Part shown: one piece after another, positions 62,252 through 64,000 of the stretch
How positions within the stretch are numbered: the first letter of the stretch is position 1
Layout: every line of letters starts with the position of its first letter
Assembly: GCF_002947535.1 (NCBI RefSeq)
Contig: NZ_PUAP01000021.1
Location: forward strand, 62,001 to 126,000
Length of the DNA: 64,000 nucleotides
Direction of reading: 5' to 3'
Source: Enterococcus mundtii
Lineage (GTDB): Bacteria > Bacillota > Bacilli > Lactobacillales > Enterococcaceae
The notes under the pieces: model-generated
The model's input: the letters and a program-made list of their open reading frames with translations, nothing else
Databases searched by the model: none
What the model was told of the DNA's origin: nothing
Made by a program: the position numbers and the translations under genes

Positions 62252-63256
62252 ATGAATTTTCATTATCACCTATTAATCAACCAAGCTGCTGGTAGCGGAA
62301 ATGGAAAGAAAACAGCAGATAAGATTTTACCAATTTTTGAAAAAAAGAAACTTTCCTATACGGTTCACTATAGTGAATACAAAGGACACGATACACTTAT
62401 AGCCGAACGCTTAGCCAAAGAAACCCTCATTGAATGGGGAGAGGATATAAATGCTGATACTATCGGATGGTACCCGCTTCTCATCGTTATTGGTGGAGAT
62501 GGTACACTACATCAGGTTCTAAATACGTTTCATCATTTATGCGTCTCGTTTCCTGTCGGTTTCATACCAGCCGGTTCGGGCAATGACTTTGCTCGTGGGA
62601 TTGGGTTAAGTAGAGATCCAGAAAAAGCTTTAGAAACGATTTTAGCAACCAAAGAACCACAAAAAATCAATGTGTTGCATTATGAAGAAAAAGTAAACGA
62701 TCGCGAAGGGTTGGCACTCAATAATTTTGGGATCGGGTTAGACGCAGCAATCGTTCATGCTACGAATCATTCCAATGCAAAAAAACGATTGAATAAGTAT
62801 AATTTAGGCTCGCTTTCTTATATTTTTTCTTTACTGTATGTTCTTTTCTCACAAAAAGGCTTTCCGATTCTTGTAGATATCGGTGGGAAACGTGTGAATT
62901 TTAAAAAAGCCTTTCTATGTACAGCAACCAATCATCCCTATTTCGGTGGAGGAGTGTCGATTGTTCCTACCGCGGATGTAACCAAACCGACGATCGATTT
63001 CGTGGTTGTCGAACGAGTAAATCTATTTAAAATTGCTTGGTTGCTCCTTTTGTTATTACAGAAGAAGCAAATGCAATCAAAGTATTTCCATCACTATACA
63101 ACGAGCAAACTTAGAATTGTTTCTACTATTCCCCAATATGGTCAAGAAGATGGAGAAGATTTAGAAAAACAATCGTTTGATTTACAACTAACAAATAACA
63201 CACAGTTATTGTGGTGTGAAAAAATAGTAATGAGCGAAGAACAGCCAACCTCTTGA
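62252..63256 (+). CDS. Diacylglycerol/sphingosine kinase family lipid kinase (DagK-like)
   Basis: 334 residues. The ATP site GGDGTLHQVLNTFHH and the GFIPAGSGNDFARGIG segment define the DAGK catalytic domain, and INQAAGSGNGKK opens it. AGGAGG lies before the ATG at 62252; an upstream frame from 62180 is not supported. It probably phosphorylates a lipid such as diacylglycerol for lipoteichoic-acid turnover; the exact substrate is uncertain in this family. Confidence 0.9.
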   Translation: MNFHYHLLINQAAGSGNGKKTADKILPIFEKKKLSYTVHYSEYKGHDTLIAERLAKETLIEWGEDINADTIGWYPLLIVIGGDGTLHQVLNTFHHLCVSFPVGFIPAGSGNDFARGIGLSRDPEKALETILATKEPQKINVLHYEEKVNDREGLALNNFGIGLDAAIVHATNHSNAKKRLNKYNLGSLSYIFSLLYVLFSQKGFPILVDIGGKRVNFKKAFLCTATNHPYFGGGVSIVPTADVTKPTIDFVVVERVNLFKIAWLLLLLLQKKQMQSKYFHHYTTSKLRIVSTIPQYGQEDGEDLEKQSFDLQLTNNTQLLWCEKIVMSEEQPTS

Positions 63257-63296
63257 TCCATGTATGCTTTTCTGGTGGATCGTCTACCATTCCAAT

Positions 63297-63338
63297 GAAA
63301 AGCCACCCGAAACGATAGCGTTTCGGGTGGCTTTTTTT
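63297..63338. terminator. Bidirectional terminator
   Basis: AGCCACCCGAAAC pairs perfectly with GTTTCGGGTGGCT (63301-63313, 63320-63332), with A4 before and T7 after. Confidence 0.92.
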
Positions 63339-63374
63339 GGCTGATGCTTCATACTTCCAACTTACGTTTCCTAT

Positions 63375-64000
63375 TTATGGTCGGATGTTTTCCATACCAA
63401 TCATCGGATCAATCCATTGCTGTTCCACAGCTTCGGTTGTGAGAATATAGTTTTCAGGTAATTTTGGCATTTCAGCTTCTTTCACTTCATTTTTTTCTTC
63501 TTCAACAGCAAAAAGCGAAACTTCCTGTGCTTGATCAGTTACCTCTTTACGGTCCTCTATTTGTTTTGTTGGCTCAGTTACTTGTTCAATGACTGCCGAA
63601 TACGTTCCTTCTTCAAATGGATCATCACCTGTCAAGGAATCTTCATAGGCGGCTAATTTCGTACGTAGATTAAGGGTCATTTCATTGTCTTCGATCCGCT
63701 TTTTCAGTGTCGTCAATCGAACAGCGGATTCGTTTTTTGCGCAAGTCAAATACGCTTGCTCTTCCCCTAACAAAATCAATAATTCCTTACTACGAGTAAC
63801 CGCTGTATACAATAGATTTCGTTGAAGCATTCGCTGGTATTGATGGACCATCGGCAAAATCACCATCTTAAACTCGCTACCTTGGGATTTATGGATCGAG
63901 CAACAATAAGACAGGGTGATCTTATTCCATTCATTTCGTTTGTAACTCACTTCATTGGCATCAAATTGGATGACAAGTTCGTCCACTTTATCTTCCGAAT
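63375..64000 (-). CDS. recD2: ATP-dependent RecD2-type DNA helicase (C-terminal part, cut by window end)
   Basis: Only the C-terminal 205 residues or so are in the window; the frame is open to 64000. YCCSIHKSQGSEFKMVILPM and LLYTAVTRSKELLILLG are superfamily 1 helicase motifs V and VI as found in RecD. The remaining tail of about 110 residues is acidic and low-complexity, typical of RecD2 ends. It is a 5'-3' helicase for DNA repair. Confidence 0.88.
   Translation of the reverse strand, partial: SEDKVDELVIQFDANEVSYKRNEWNKITLSYCCSIHKSQGSEFKMVILPMVHQYQRMLQRNLLYTAVTRSKELLILLGEEQAYLTCAKNESAVRLTTLKKRIEDNEMTLNLRTKLAAYEDSLTGDDPFEEGTYSAVIEQVTEPTKQIEDRKEVTDQAQEVSLFAVEEEKNEVKEAEMPKLPENYILTTEAVEQQWIDPMIGMENIRP

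Overview
The window looks like a chromosomal segment of a low-GC Firmicute, most likely an Enterococcus. The evidence is the NrdHEF class Ib reductase, a BusR-type repressor beside a fused betaine transporter, the L10 leader with rplJL, a preQ1-I riboswitch before queT, and strong AGGAGG ribosome sites with some TTG and GTG starts. Species cannot be fixed from the sequence alone. No insertion sequence, integrase, CRISPR array or rRNA gene was seen. One degenerate tRNA-like relic is present.

Layout: 0.1-5 kb holds c-di-AMP-linked betaine uptake (busAB, busAA, busR) and a secreted GH25 muramidase. 5.5-9.2 kb holds nrdH-nrdE-nrdF with twin NrdR boxes. 9.2-16.1 kb is an amino-acid or amine catabolic cluster (DAP-dehydrogenase-like oxidoreductase, alanine dehydrogenase, class III aminotransferase, AEC carrier, D-2-hydroxyacid dehydrogenase, SDR) tied together by three promoters with 19-bp spacers around one palindrome, the hallmark of MerR-family control. 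16.3-17.2 kb is a CDF transporter. 17.26-20.32 kb is an AT-rich accessory module: an Rgg-type regulator, a divergent 18-residue peptide ending in VGG, a secreted precursor with a Cys-rich hydrophobic C-terminus, a membrane thioredoxin-like protein and a small membrane protein. This reads as a peptide-pheromone-controlled bacteriocin system and is the most interesting locus. It is bounded by a duplicated 3' end of the CDF gene. 20.4-30.3 kb is a glycosaminoglycan utilisation locus (PL8 lyase, mannose-family PTS, GntR regulator, GH88 hydrolase, GH35 beta-galactosidase) with four GntR-like operators.

30.4-36.7 kb carries AI-2E and MgtC membrane proteins, nagB, a Fic protein, an MFS exporter and a TVP38/VTT protein. 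36.8-40.9 kb is a decaying accessory patch (RelE-like toxin operon, frameshifted AlbA_2/HATPase gene, tRNA relic, gene fragments). 40.9-43.5 kb is rplL-rplJ-rplA-rplK, with the L10 leader and an unusual repeat element before rplJ. 43.8-45.3 kb is L-serine dehydratase. 45.4-52.4 kb is an operon pairing a polyamine-type ABC importer with adenine deaminase and a second amidohydrolase. 52.7-56.4 kb is a second bacteriocin-like module (secreted small protein, three membrane proteins, ABC ATPase) with two poly-A frameshifts, again bounded by a duplicated 3' end of a neighbouring gene, a lipoprotein hydrolase.

57.5-60.1 kb is nusG, secE and rpmG, with an Rgg-like regulator and a 53-residue membrane peptide lodged between nusG and secE. 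60.3-64 kb has a CBS-ACT c-di-AMP-binding-type protein, queT with its riboswitch, a diacylglycerol-kinase family enzyme and the C-terminal part of a RecD2-type helicase cut by the window end.

All family assignments come from reading motifs and context. No database search was run.
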